A DNA stretch of 64,000 nucleotides from Bog-532 sp963828445 (GCA_963828445.1 CAWHFP010000014.1:1-64000), one strand, 5' to 3'. Positions 9,918-18,141 are shown, counted from the stretch's first letter. A program made the numbers and translations. Notes: generated by a model not told the origin, from the letters alone.

Positions 9918-11795
9918 CTAGTCCCCGGCAGGCACCAGTGCCTGCCCCTGTTTTTCCAGGGCCCCGATCCGCTCGAGCTCCGCCCGAAGGTCGGCGATGC
10001 GTTGCTGGCGCCCTGCTTCCCCGGTCTGAGAGGCACGTTCCGCCGCGATCAGCGACTCCTGCGCCGACCGCACCAGCTCGTCACTGCGGGCCATGAAATG
10101 GTCACGGAGCTCCCGTTGCACATGCCGCAGCATGTCCCGCGATTGCTTGCCGACCTGGAACGAAACGTCGTCCACGTAGCGGCGCACGGTGTTCTTGGCC
10201 TCCATCCGACGCCGCTCCAGGAGACGCTTGCTCTCATCCCGCATCATCTTACCGCCCATGAGCAGGCCGGCCGCGGCCGAGAACGGGTTTAGCAAGGTCA
10301 GGCCCATGAAGGTGGAGTACATGCCGGCCATCAGGGTGCCCATGTACCCACCACGCAGGCCGACGAACGCCCGCTGGCCGGCGCCGAATTTCTCCCCGCC
10401 CGGATCCTCCATCTCGCCGATCAGGTCGGGCAGGTCGGGGCCGGTGCTGTCGGGCAGGTCCGGCAGCGACCGGGCCCCGTCCTCGGCGAACAGCTCGGCC
10501 ACCTGGCCGGCCAGCCAGCGCGCCCGCTCGCTGGCCCACAGGAAGTTCGCGGCCGCGGCCGCGGCGGCCTGGTCTTCGACCTGCAGGGCGAACTGGTCCC
10601 AGACCTTGCCCGGGTCCACCCCGTCCACGATCTTCTCGCCCTCGCGGACGATGCTCCGCATCCGGTCCCGGAGGTCGTAGTCGACGTCGGCGTTCAGGTC
10701 GGCGATGCCGTCGTTCAGCACCTGGTGCCAGCGGGAGCTGGTGGTGCGCAGGTCGGCGGCCCGCTGCTTGGCCCGCTCCAGCTCGGCCATGAGCCGGCTC
10801 GCCTCACCCGGGTCCTCGGTGGCGGACAGCTCCGCGCGCATGCCCGCGGCCAGCTGACCCGCGATCGTGACCACGTCGTTGGCCGCGGACCGGTTGGCCA
10901 GCCGCCCGGACTGCCCGACCACCCGGTCGCGCAGGAACGAGACCAGGGCCGGGAACCCGGACTCCAGGTTGAGCTGCCGGTCCTCGGCCTGGACCGCGTG
11001 CAGCCGCAGCACCGAGGAGATGGGCAGCAGTTCGGCGTCGATCTCCACCGAGGCCAGGTGGCCCTTGTCCAGCTCGGTGATCCGCTGCCACTGCGGGTAG
11101 AGGTCGATCTTGGTCACCACGCAGGCCACGTTGGGGCAGATCCGCCCGGCCTGGCGCAGGAACTCCAGTTCCGGGCGGCTGTACTCGGCGGCGGCGTCGG
11201 AAACCAGCAGGATCGCGTCCGCGCTGGGCAGCATGGCCATGGTGGCCGAGCCGTGCACCGAGGCGAGCCCGCCCACCCCGGGGGTGTCCACCAGTTCCAG
11301 GCCGTCGGCCAGGATGTGCCGCGGCACCCCGACCTCGGCGTACTTCAGGCCCGCGTGGTTGCCGGGGTTGCCCGCCTCCGACACGTAGTCGGCCAGCTTC
11401 TCCACCGGGACCTGGGTGCGCTCTTCCCGCTCGTCGTCCTCGCCGCTGATCCGGGCCGCGCGGACCAGGGTCACCGACGGGGTCTCGGCGTACCGCACCA
11501 CGGTCGGCACCGACGTCGAGATGTCGTCGTCGATCGGACAGATCGGGGCGTTCAGCAGGGCGTTGACCAGCATGCTCTTGCCCTGCTTGAACTCGCCCAC
11601 GACCAGCACCCGCACCCGCGGGTTGTGCAGCCGCTGCAGGGCCTGCCGGGCCCGGGCCGCGAGATCCGGCCGCTGGTAGGCGGTGGCGGCCTTCACCGCC
11701 AGCTCCACCGCCTGGATGGCCGGAGCCACGCCGCCGGTCGCGGCCTGGTTGGTGCTGCCCCCTGTGGCGGTGCCCCCCGCCGAGTCGCTCGGCAT
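9918..11795 (-). CDS. Dynamin-like GTPase (IniA-like)
   Basis: A 625-residue dynamin-family GTPase. It has G1 GEFKQGKSM, a G2-region threonine, G3 DTPGVGG and G4 TKID. A hydrophobic segment about three-quarters along (GGYMGTLMAGMYSTFMGLTL) could act as the membrane-inserting paddle, and it is followed by charged helices that end in a coiled coil. The ATG at 11795 is chosen because AGGAGG stands 5-6 bases upstream. A longer start at 11822 would lie inside the 11812-11846 hairpin. In mycobacteria, IniA and IniC are encoded together and are induced by cell-wall inhibitors. Here the gene is likewise followed by a second GTPase in the same frame and preceded by repeat proteins, which supports an envelope-stress role by analogy. 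Confidence 0.88.
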   Translation of the reverse strand: MPSDSAGGTATGGSTNQAATGGVAPAIQAVELAVKAATAYQRPDLAARARQALQRLHNPRVRVLVVGEFKQGKSMLVNALLNAPICPIDDDISTSVPTVVRYAETPSVTLVRAARISGEDDEREERTQVPVEKLADYVSEAGNPGNHAGLKYAEVGVPRHILADGLELVDTPGVGGLASVHGSATMAMLPSADAILLVSDAAAEYSRPELEFLRQAGRICPNVACVVTKIDLYPQWQRITELDKGHLASVEIDAELLPISSVLRLHAVQAEDRQLNLESGFPALVSFLRDRVVGQSGRLANRSAANDVVTIAGQLAAGMRAELSATEDPGEASRLMAELERAKQRAADLRTTSSRWHQVLNDGIADLNADVDYDLRDRMRSIVREGEKIVDGVDPGKVWDQFALQVEDQAAAAAAANFLWASERARWLAGQVAELFAEDGARSLPDLPDSTGPDLPDLIGEMEDPGGEKFGAGQRAFVGLRGGYMGTLMAGMYSTFMGLTLLNPFSAAAGLLMGGKMMRDESKRLLERRRMEAKNTVRRYVDDVSFQVGKQSRDMLRHVQRELRDHFMARSDELVRSAQESLIAAERASQTGEAGRQQRIADLRAELERIGALEKQGQALVPAGD

Positions 11796-11811
11796 CACTG
11801 CCTCCTCATGC

Positions 11812-11846
11812 CTTTGGCCCACCCGGGAAACCCGGGTGGGCCAAAG
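11812..11846 (-). terminator. Perfect 16-bp hairpin in leader of IniA-like gene
   Basis: Perfect 16-bp inverted repeat (arm CTTTGGCCCACCCGGG, loop AAA) lying between the upstream repeat-protein gene and the Shine-Dalgarno of the IniA-like gene. There is no T-run on the leftward strand. It could be an intrinsic-terminator-like attenuator or an RNA-processing or stability element that lowers expression of the GTPases relative to the repeat proteins. Confidence 0.6.
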
Positions 11847-11891
11847 AAGGGTAACTCGATTGAGTCAGTTACTCAGATGCTTGGCAGTTGC

Positions 11892-12605
11892 TCAGTGCGC
11901 GAAACCGTGGAACACGTCGTGGACTTCCACGTGCACCTGCTCGTGGACGCTGCTGTAGCTGTTGCCCACGGAGCTGTGGTCGATGTGGGTGCTGCCGTTG
12001 TCGTCGTTCGAGTCGGTCGTGGTGGTGCTCGTGCTGGTGTTGCCGGAGTCCACGGTGTTACCGGAGTCCGAGACGTTGTGCGAGTCGTGCGTGTTGCCAG
12101 AGTTGTTGGCGGTGGCGCTGGTGTTGCCGTTGCCAATGGTGTTGGTGGCGCCGGCGCCGTAGCTGTGCAGCGAGGTGTTGCCGCTGTCGTGCACGGAGTT
12201 GTCCGAGGAGTCGCTGGAGGCGGAGCCGCCGGTGGTGGCCACCTGCGAGTTGCCGCTGACGGTGCCCTGGAAGTTGCCGTTGCCCTGGACCGCGTGGGCG
12301 CCGTTGGCGACCTCGTTGCCGTTGCCGATGGTGCTGCCGGCGCCGTTGGCCACCGCGTTGCCGCTGCCGGCCGCGCTGCCGTCGCCGAGGGCGTTGCCGC
12401 TGCCGGTCACGTTGTACTCACCCGCGGCCGCGCCGGTGCCCACCGCGTCGCCGGTGCCGGTGGTGACGGTGCTGCCGGAGATGTCGCCCCCCGCCGCCAC
12501 CGAGGCGGCGCCGTTGGCAGCGGTGTTCTCCTGGTCGAACGTGTTGCTGATGTCCGTCCAGCTGAAGTGGTTGTTCGAAGCGAACTCGAAGCCGTGCTGC
12601 GACAT
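11892..12605 (-). CDS. Gly/Asn/Ser-rich repeat protein, second IniB-like paralogue
   Basis: A 237-residue low-complexity protein that starts MSQHGFEFASNNHFSW at the ATG at 12605, with AAGGA upstream. The bulk is short degenerate units such as GSGNALGDGSAAGSGN, VANGAGSTIGNGN and SGNTVDSGNTST, ending in a His-rich HVEVHDVFHGFAH. It aligns by eye almost throughout to the C-terminal two-thirds of the upstream paralogue at 12772-13779 but lacks the IniB N-terminal domain. The periodic G-N-x-A-x-G pattern recalls beta-solenoid repeats; this is inference only. It is co-oriented with the dynamin-like genes. No catalytic motifs are seen. Confidence 0.8.
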   Translation of the reverse strand: MSQHGFEFASNNHFSWTDISNTFDQENTAANGAASVAAGGDISGSTVTTGTGDAVGTGAAAGEYNVTGSGNALGDGSAAGSGNAVANGAGSTIGNGNEVANGAHAVQGNGNFQGTVSGNSQVATTGGSASSDSSDNSVHDSGNTSLHSYGAGATNTIGNGNTSATANNSGNTHDSHNVSDSGNTVDSGNTSTSTTTTDSNDDNGSTHIDHSSVGNSYSSVHEQVHVEVHDVFHGFAH

Positions 12606-12676
12606 GTCTGTTTCGTCCTTCGGTTGTGGTGAGATGCCCGGCCGGTTCAGGGCCCCGGCCGAGCCGATCAAGGGAT

Positions 12677-12694
12677 GGGGCGGTCAACCGCCCC
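12677..12694 (-). terminator. Stem-loop between the two repeat-protein genes
   Basis: GGGGCGG / CCGCCCC with a TCAA loop lies 78 bp after the stop of the first repeat-protein gene and before the second. There is no T-run. It is a possible weak terminator or stability hairpin. Confidence 0.4.
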
Positions 12695-12771
12695 GTCGTG
12701 CAAGCGGGAGGGCACCTGGCGATGCCCGCGACGCTGCGGCCCGGGCCAGCCGGGCCGCCGCGTCCGCGAGA

Positions 12772-13779
12772 TCAGTGCAGGTGCAGCTCGAGGCCGGCGT
12801 CGTGGCTGTCGTGAACGTCGGTGGTGGACTCGTGGTAGCTGTTGCCCACGCCGCTGCTGTCGACGTGCGTGCTGCCGTTGTCGTTGCCCGAGTCCGTGGT
12901 GCTGGTCGAGGTCGTCGCGTTGCCGGAGCCCGTGGTGTTGTCGGAGCCCGTGGTGGTGTGCGAGTCGCTGCTGTTGCCAGAGTCGTTGGCGGTGCCACTG
13001 GTGTTGCTGTTGCCCAGGGTGTTGGTCGCCCCGGAGCCGTAGCTGTGCAGGTCGGTGTTGTCGCTGTTGCTGACCGAGTGGTCGGACGAGTCGCTGCCCG
13101 CCTCGCCGCCGGTGGTGCCGACCTGCGAGTTGCCGCTGACCGAGCCCTGGACGTTGCCGTCACCCTGCACGGAGTGGTCACCGTTGGCCACGGCGTTGCC
13201 GTTGCCGATGGTGCTGCCGTTGCCGTTGGCCACCGCGTTGCCGGTGCCCGCGGCGCTGCCGTCGCCGAGCGCGTTGCCGCTGCCGGTGACGTTGCCGGTG
13301 CCGGCCGCGGCGCCGGAGCCGACCGCGTCGCCATTGCCGGTGGTGACGGTGCTGCCGGAGATGTCGCCGCCCGCGGCCACCGAGCCGTGGCCGTTGGACA
13401 CCACGTTGCTGTCGTCGAACGTCTGGGTCACGTCGCCCGCGGCCCAGATGTTCTGGTGCACCGAGTCATCGATGGCCACGTTGTGGTCATCGGTGTAGGT
13501 GTACGTGTTGGTGATGTAGCTCAGGTAGCGCACCGCGGCGTGGGTGTCGCTCTCCCCGGGGGCGGGGGCGGCCGACGGCGCGGAGGTGTGGGAGCTGGTC
13601 TGCTCGACCGCACGGTTGTCCGTCACCAGCGGCAGCGTGTCGTGGATGTCCGCGGCGCACACACCGGTGAGGCCGTTGTCGGCCAGCACGGCCTGGGGGT
13701 TCGCCTTGAACTCGGCCTGCGCCTGCGGGTCCTTCAGCAGGTTCAGGATGAAGTCCAGCAGCGAGGTCACACTGCTCAT
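12772..13779 (-). CDS. IniB N-terminal domain repeat protein
   Basis: A 335-residue protein. Residues 1-60 (SLLDFILNLLKDPQAQAEFK, then NPQAVLADNGLTGVCAADI) match the IniB N-terminal domain pattern. The rest is Gly/Asn/Ser/Thr-rich repeats such as GDGSAAGTGNAVANGNG and STIGNGNAVANGDHSV, ending LELHLH. IniB-type proteins accompany IniA/IniC in mycobacteria, and this is the first gene of the same-strand block here. Start: ATG at 13779 with GAGGA about 10 bases upstream. There is no signal peptide, so it is probably cytosolic or at the inner membrane face. The promoter lies in the G-rich palindromic region shared with the Hsp70-like gene. Confidence 0.85.
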   Translation of the reverse strand: MSSVTSLLDFILNLLKDPQAQAEFKANPQAVLADNGLTGVCAADIHDTLPLVTDNRAVEQTSSHTSAPSAAPAPGESDTHAAVRYLSYITNTYTYTDDHNVAIDDSVHQNIWAAGDVTQTFDDSNVVSNGHGSVAAGGDISGSTVTTGNGDAVGSGAAAGTGNVTGSGNALGDGSAAGTGNAVANGNGSTIGNGNAVANGDHSVQGDGNVQGSVSGNSQVGTTGGEAGSDSSDHSVSNSDNTDLHSYGSGATNTLGNSNTSGTANDSGNSSDSHTTTGSDNTTGSGNATTSTSTTDSGNDNGSTHVDSSGVGNSYHESTTDVHDSHDAGLELHLH

Positions 13780-14088
13780 CGTAACTTTTCCTCAAGATCG
13801 GCGTCTGCGGCGAGGGACCGGGATGTCCGTTCGCAGTGGCAAATCTAGGCAGTGATCGCGCTGCCGCCATCGGGGCGCAACCCGGTATCTCCCACCCCGC
13901 GTTAGGGGGTCCGGGGTGCCCCGACCCGGGGGATTAGGGGATTTTCCTTCTCTGCCCCCAAATCCCCTAATCAGGGAGGGGGATTAAGGGGGGATTTCTG
14001 CGGCAACGAGAAGGCCGTCCCCCGCGTCTCAACCTAGGGCGCTTCGGAGCGGTATGCCGGAGCATCCCAGCGGGGGACTGGGAGGGAG
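13780..14088. promoter_or_regulatory. Divergent regulatory region with G-rich inverted repeats
   Basis: This 309-bp gene-free region separates the leftward iniB-like block from the rightward Hsp70-like gene. It contains a perfect 13-bp inverted repeat (GATTAGGGGATTT at 13932-13944, AAATCCCCTAATC at 13960-13972). A third, imperfect direct copy lies at 13982-13997 (GATTAAGGGGGGATTT), and a partial TTAGGGGG at 13902-13909. Centred between two stress genes, it is a strong candidate for a shared operator. The regulator is unknown. Confidence 0.7.
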
Positions 14089-15810
14089 ATGAAGGTGACG
14101 TCGTACTGGCTGGGGATTGACCTCGGCACGACCTACACGGCCGCAGCCATCTGCTGGCCGGCCGTGGACGGGCTGGAAGTCCAGGTCGTACCGCTGAGCA
14201 ACCATTCCCACGCCATACCGTCAGTGCTGTACCTGCCCGGCGACGGGTCGGTGGTCGTGGGCGAGGGCGCGCAGCGCCGGGCGCTGACCGACCCCGACCG
14301 CGTGGTCCGCGAGTTCAAGTCGCGGATCGGCGACGAGATCCCGATGCTGGTCGGTGGCTCGCCCTTCTTCGCCCACGACCTGGCGGCCGAGTTCGCCAGC
14401 TGGCTGTGGAACTTCGTGTCCGAGCGCGAGGGCCAGCCCCCCGAAGGCGTGACCCTGACCTGCCCGGCGAGCTGGGGTCCCTACAAGACCGCCCTGTTCG
14501 AGCGGGCCGTCCAGGACGCCGGCCTGAACCACGTGACGCTGCTGAGTGAACCGCAGGCCGCGGCCATCAGCTACGCCAGCCGGGAGCGGGTCGAGGTCGG
14601 CGCCACGCTGGCCGTGTACGACCTGGGCGGCGGGACGTTCGACGCGGCGGTGGTCCGCAAGGACTCGCCCACCTCGTTCACGGTGCTCGGCCGGCCCGAG
14701 GGCATCGACGGCCTGGGCGGGGTCAACTTCGACGAGGCCATCTTCGAGCACGTCTGCGCCGCGGCCGGGGTGCCGCTGGAGCAGCTCGACCCCAACGACC
14801 CCAACCTGGTGGCCGACGTGGCCCGGCTCCGGCGCGAGTGCACCGAGGCCAAGGAGGCGCTGTCGGTCGACACCGACGCCACCATCGCGGTCTCGCTCGG
14901 CGGGGTCCGCCAGCGGGTCCGGCTGACCCGGGCCGAGTTCGAGGAGATGATCCGGCCCGACCTGGACCGGACCATCGAGGCCATGCACCGGGCCCTCGAA
15001 TCGGCCAGCGTCGAGCCCGCCCAGCTGGACGCGATCCTGCTGGTCGGCGGGTCGTCCCGGATCCCGCTGGTCTCCCAGCTCATCTCGGCCGAGTTCGGCC
15101 GGGCCCCGGCCATCGACGAGGACCCCAAGGTCGCGGTGGCCATGGGCGCGGCGCGGTTCAGCGCCCCGGCCGACGAGGAGAGCGCCCCGGCCACGGGCAC
15201 CCTGGAAGCTCCGGTCCTGTTCCCGGCCGACGAGGCCCCTCCGGAGCGGCCGGAGATGGCCAGCATGCTCGACGGCGACGAGGAGGGCGAGGACAGCCTG
15301 GTCGCACCGGAGCGGAAACGGTCCCGCAAGGCCATGTTCGGGGCGGCGGCCCTGGTCCTGCTGGTCCTGGCCGGGGGCATCACCGCGCTCCGCACGCCGA
15401 TGCTGTCCAACCTGCTCTCCCACCACACGACGCACGGGACCGCGGCCAGCAGCGGCGCCAGCACCGCGCCCAGCGGTTCGGCGGCGCCGTCCGGCCAGGC
15501 CAAGGCCAAGCCGTCCGGGACGGCCAGCGGCACGGCCCAGGCCGGGAGCAGCACGGGGCCGTCCGCCTCCACCAGCGGCAAGGCCAAGGGGACCAAGACC
15601 ACCACCAAGCCCAAGGCCACGCCCAAGCCGACCCCGGGCAGCGGCGGCGGCGGTACCGGCGGCGGACCGATTCACACCCAGACGACCCCGGCCGCCCCGC
15701 CCCCCACCACGACGACACCGGCCGACCCCCCGCCCACCACCACGACACCGGCCGACCCCCCGCCCACCACCACCGCGCCCGCCGCCAACGCGACCAACGG
15801 CACGAACTAG
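14089..15810 (+). CDS. Membrane-anchored Hsp70 (DnaK-like) ATPase domain protein
   Basis: A 573-residue protein: an Hsp70 actin-fold ATPase (about residues 5-375), an acidic linker, one transmembrane helix (about 415-435) and an extracytoplasmic Ser/Thr/Ala/Pro-rich tail with PPPTTTTPAD repeats. Phosphate-1 GIDLGTTYTAAA, phosphate-2 VYDLGGGTFDAA (near 176) and the adenosine motif LLVGGSSRIPL (near 320) are intact. The normal DnaK substrate-binding domain is absent and is replaced by the membrane anchor and tail, so it is not a housekeeping chaperone. GGGAGGG lies only two bases before the ATG at 14089. The GTG two codons later (14095) has better spacing and may be the true start. Its divergence from the iniBAC-like block suggests a joint envelope-stress role. 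Confidence 0.9.
   Translation: MKVTSYWLGIDLGTTYTAAAICWPAVDGLEVQVVPLSNHSHAIPSVLYLPGDGSVVVGEGAQRRALTDPDRVVREFKSRIGDEIPMLVGGSPFFAHDLAAEFASWLWNFVSEREGQPPEGVTLTCPASWGPYKTALFERAVQDAGLNHVTLLSEPQAAAISYASRERVEVGATLAVYDLGGGTFDAAVVRKDSPTSFTVLGRPEGIDGLGGVNFDEAIFEHVCAAAGVPLEQLDPNDPNLVADVARLRRECTEAKEALSVDTDATIAVSLGGVRQRVRLTRAEFEEMIRPDLDRTIEAMHRALESASVEPAQLDAILLVGGSSRIPLVSQLISAEFGRAPAIDEDPKVAVAMGAARFSAPADEESAPATGTLEAPVLFPADEAPPERPEMASMLDGDEEGEDSLVAPERKRSRKAMFGAAALVLLVLAGGITALRTPMLSNLLSHHTTHGTAASSGASTAPSGSAAPSGQAKAKPSGTASGTAQAGSSTGPSASTSGKAKGTKTTTKPKATPKPTPGSGGGGTGGGPIHTQTTPAAPPPTTTTPADPPPTTTTPADPPPTTTAPAANATNGTN
15685..15774 (+). repeat. Three 30-bp tandem units encoding Pro/Thr tail
   Basis: Three 30-bp units in the 3' end of the Hsp70-like gene. 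Units 2 and 3 (15715-15744, 15745-15774) are nearly identical and encode TPADPPPTTT; unit 1 (15685-15714) is a diverged copy. The unit is a multiple of three, so copy-number change would lengthen the tail without shifting the frame. Confidence 0.75.
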
Positions 15811-15819
15811 CGGCGCGCC

Positions 15820-16830
15820 CTAGTCGGCCGGGTCCGGGTCGGCGTCCTGGTCGGCGTAGCTGGCCAGGCGGCCGGCCAGGGCCCGAACCTGGTCGCGCAG
15901 GGCGCCGGGAGATTCGACCACGAACGGCCGGTCCAGCCCGGCCAGCAGGGCGGGGACCCAGTCCAGCCGTTCGGCCTGGAGCCGGACCCGGGTCCAGCCC
16001 GGGTCCCGGCCGGTGACCGGGTCAGCCGGAATGTCTTCCACCAGGGCGATGCTCGCGGGCAACCGGGCCCGCAGCGGCCCGGCCGGGCCTTGCACCCGCA
16101 CCGACACCTGGTGCCGCCGCGGCGCGGCGGCCAGCCCGGCCAGGACCCGGGCCGACGGATCGAACCCCGCGGGCACCTCGAAGGTGTCCGGCCGCGCGGT
16201 GACGTCCTCGATCCGGTCCAGCCGGAAGGTGCGGATCTGCCCGCTGGCCGAGTCGGCTCCGGTCAGGTACCAGCGCCCGGAGTGGGCCACGATCCCGTAC
16301 GGGTCCACGGTGCGGGCACTGCGGCGGCCGTCCCGGCCGGTGTAGGTGATGGCGGCCGGGCGGCGATCGCGGGCCGCTTCGGCCAGCGTGAGCAGGACCT
16401 CGGTTTCCGGGGTGACCGCCGGACGCCGGGTGGCCGCGGTGAACTCGGCGGTGGCCAGCAGCGCGTCCAGCCGGCGGCCGAGCTTGGCCGGCAACACCCG
16501 GCGGACCTTGGCCGCGGCACTCTCCATGGCCGCCGCGGACGCGGACACCAGCCCGGCCCGGCGGCTGGCCACCAGGCCGAGCAGCACGGCCAGGGCCTCC
16601 TCGTCGGTCAGCATCAGCGGCGGCATCCGGTAGCCGGGCCGGAGCCGGTAGCCGCCGTACCGGCCGCGCACCGAGTCCACCGGGACGTCGAGGTCGATCA
16701 GGTGGCCGGCGTAGCGGCGCACGGTCCGCTCGTCCACGTCCAGCCGCCCGGCCAGGCTGGCCACGGTGTGGGTGCCGCCGGTCTGCAGGATCTCCAGCAG
16801 CGCCAGCACGCGGGCGGTCGGCCGGGTCAT
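15820..16830 (-). CDS. WYL-domain transcriptional regulator (HTH_11/DeoR-type)
   Basis: A 336-residue regulator with an N-terminal winged HTH (VASLAGRLDVDERTVRRYAG, residues about 15-55), a linker, a central WYL domain (DPYGIVAHSGRWYLTG) and a C-terminal WCX-like extension. WYL proteins bind nucleic-acid-type or other ligands and act as repressors or activators. It ends 10 bp from the convergent Hsp70-like gene and diverges from the lipoprotein gene at 16911 over an 80-bp gap, which may hold its own operator. The target is unknown. Confidence 0.88.
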   Translation of the reverse strand: MTRPTARVLALLEILQTGGTHTVASLAGRLDVDERTVRRYAGHLIDLDVPVDSVRGRYGGYRLRPGYRMPPLMLTDEEALAVLLGLVASRRAGLVSASAAAMESAAAKVRRVLPAKLGRRLDALLATAEFTAATRRPAVTPETEVLLTLAEAARDRRPAAITYTGRDGRRSARTVDPYGIVAHSGRWYLTGADSASGQIRTFRLDRIEDVTARPDTFEVPAGFDPSARVLAGLAAAPRRHQVSVRVQGPAGPLRARLPASIALVEDIPADPVTGRDPGWTRVRLQAERLDWVPALLAGLDRPFVVESPGALRDQVRALAGRLASYADQDADPDPAD

Positions 16831-16910
16831 GAGCGCGAGTCTGCCACGGATACCGGGCGATACCTGTCCGGCATCGAATCGGCCCGGCCGACCGGTGCGA
16901 TGATCTGAGC

Positions 16911-17423
16911 GTGCGGGTCTGGCGGGCGGCGGCGCTCTCCGCGGCGGTGCTGATCGCCGCCGGGTGTGATTCCAGCGCGGTCGTGACCCCGGCCAAGCCG
17001 TCCGGTCCGGCTCCGGCCGCCCGCGCGCCGGGCTACTCGGTCCCGCTGAGCCGCATCATCGCCGCCGCCAACGCCCAGAACCGGGGCCAGCCACCGTTCC
17101 GGCTGGCCCCGGCGGGCACGAAAACGTCCATGCCCGAGACCACCGCCGAGCAGATCGTGCTCCACCAGTGCAACGAAGGCCGCGGCACGCGGGTCCTGGG
17201 CGCCGGGTTGGTCACCGGAGAGGTGGAAGCCGGATCGCCCCTGTACTGGGCGGTGTTCGTGGATCCGCCCGGCTCGCACATCGCCCCGTACAGCCAGCCG
17301 GTGAAGAACCCGCAGACGCTGAATTGGATCGGAGCCTTCGTCCCGGTGAAGAACGCCCAGGAGCCGTTCTGCGACTTCGGCCGCGCGGCCAGCCTGCCGC
17401 CGCTGCCGGTGTTCAGGTCCTGA
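16911..17423 (+). CDS. Putative lipoprotein of unknown function
   Basis: A 170-residue secreted protein with a GTG start. A short basic N-region (MRVWRAA) and hydrophobic core end in the lipobox LIAAGC, so Cys19 is the likely lipidated residue. The mature part begins with a Pro/Ala linker and contains two further cysteines that could pair. No family is recognised. It is divergent from the WYL regulator and may be its target. Confidence 0.65.
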   Translation: MRVWRAAALSAAVLIAAGCDSSAVVTPAKPSGPAPAARAPGYSVPLSRIIAAANAQNRGQPPFRLAPAGTKTSMPETTAEQIVLHQCNEGRGTRVLGAGLVTGEVEAGSPLYWAVFVDPPGSHIAPYSQPVKNPQTLNWIGAFVPVKNAQEPFCDFGRAASLPPLPVFRS

Positions 17424-17446
17424 GCCCGCCGGCCGGGGCACGGCCG

Positions 17447-18055
17447 CTAGGGGCGGACCAGCGGCAGGAACACCTCGTCGACGATGCCGGCGATGACCGC
17501 GGCGTCCGGCGGGGTCCGGCGCAGGAGCAGCTCGTTGCGGAACAGTTCGGTGGCCACGGCCGCGACCCGGGCGCTGACGCCGGGGCGGGCCTCGCCCCGG
17601 TCGGCCGCGTGCTTGAGGATGCCGGCCATGGCCCCCGGGCCGGTCTGGAGGACGTCCAGGCGGAGGCGCTCGAACAACTCGGCGTCGCCCAGGTAGTCAC
17701 CCAGCAACCCGTAGACCGTCTCCGGGCCGGTGATCGCGATCCGCTCCGACATCTGGGTCAGCAGGGCCAGGACGTCGCCCCGCAGGCTGCCGGTGTCGGG
17801 CACCTCGCCGGAGATGATCGGGCGGTGCCGGCGCAGCGTGGCCACGACCAGCTCGGCCCGCTTGGGCCAGCGGCGGTACAGCACGGCCCGGCTGGTGCCG
17901 GCCCGGTCGGCCACCGCCTCCATGGTCATGGCCTGGTAGCCCGACGCCTGCAGTTCGTCCCAGGCCGCGTCGAGCAGGGCGTCCTCCAGGGCGGCCCCGC
18001 GCCGTCGCGTCCGGCCACCGCTGTGCGGGTACCGCGTCCCCGCCTCCTTGGTCAT
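17447..18055 (-). CDS. TetR/AcrR-family transcriptional regulator
   Basis: A 202-residue regulator starting MTKEAGTRYPHSGGRTRRRG at the ATG at 18055, with GAGGGAG upstream. The TetR HTH is at residues about 25-70 (MTMEAVADRAGTSRAVLYRR), followed by a helical ligand domain with the TetR_C_16-like stretch RRHRPIISGEVPDTGSL. It diverges from a second TetR gene across a 106-bp region with an inverted repeat, so either protein may control both. The ligand is unknown. Confidence 0.88.
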   Translation of the reverse strand: MTKEAGTRYPHSGGRTRRRGAALEDALLDAAWDELQASGYQAMTMEAVADRAGTSRAVLYRRWPKRAELVVATLRRHRPIISGEVPDTGSLRGDVLALLTQMSERIAITGPETVYGLLGDYLGDAELFERLRLDVLQTGPGAMAGILKHAADRGEARPGVSARVAAVATELFRNELLLRRTPPDAAVIAGIVDEVFLPLVRP

Positions 18056-18126
18056 GTCTGGCTCCCTCAACCACCTGAATGGTACGAGGCCCTCGTGACG
18101 CGCAACTGGTTCCTGTTGAGAAATTA

Positions 18127-18141
18127 TTGCGTAGTGCGCAA
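18127..18141. promoter_or_regulatory. Candidate TetR operator between divergent TetR genes
   Basis: Inverted repeat TTGCG-TAGTG-CGCAA, embedded in the wider ATTGCG...GCAAT context, 20-35 bp before the ATG of the rightward TetR gene at 18162. A TTGAGA -35-like element at 18113-18118 lies just upstream. The size and position are typical of TetR-family autoregulatory sites. Confidence 0.6.

Noticed and set aside
12677..12694. CRISPR-like or transposon end repeats in the iniBAC-like block
   Set aside because: Only isolated hairpins, no spaced direct repeats, no transposase or target duplication.
12175..13848. Long plus-strand frames (Val/Ala-rich and Cys/Arg-rich) over the repeat-protein genes
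   Set aside because: They mirror the regular GGC/AAC codons of the IniB-like repeats and have no ribosome site or known domain.
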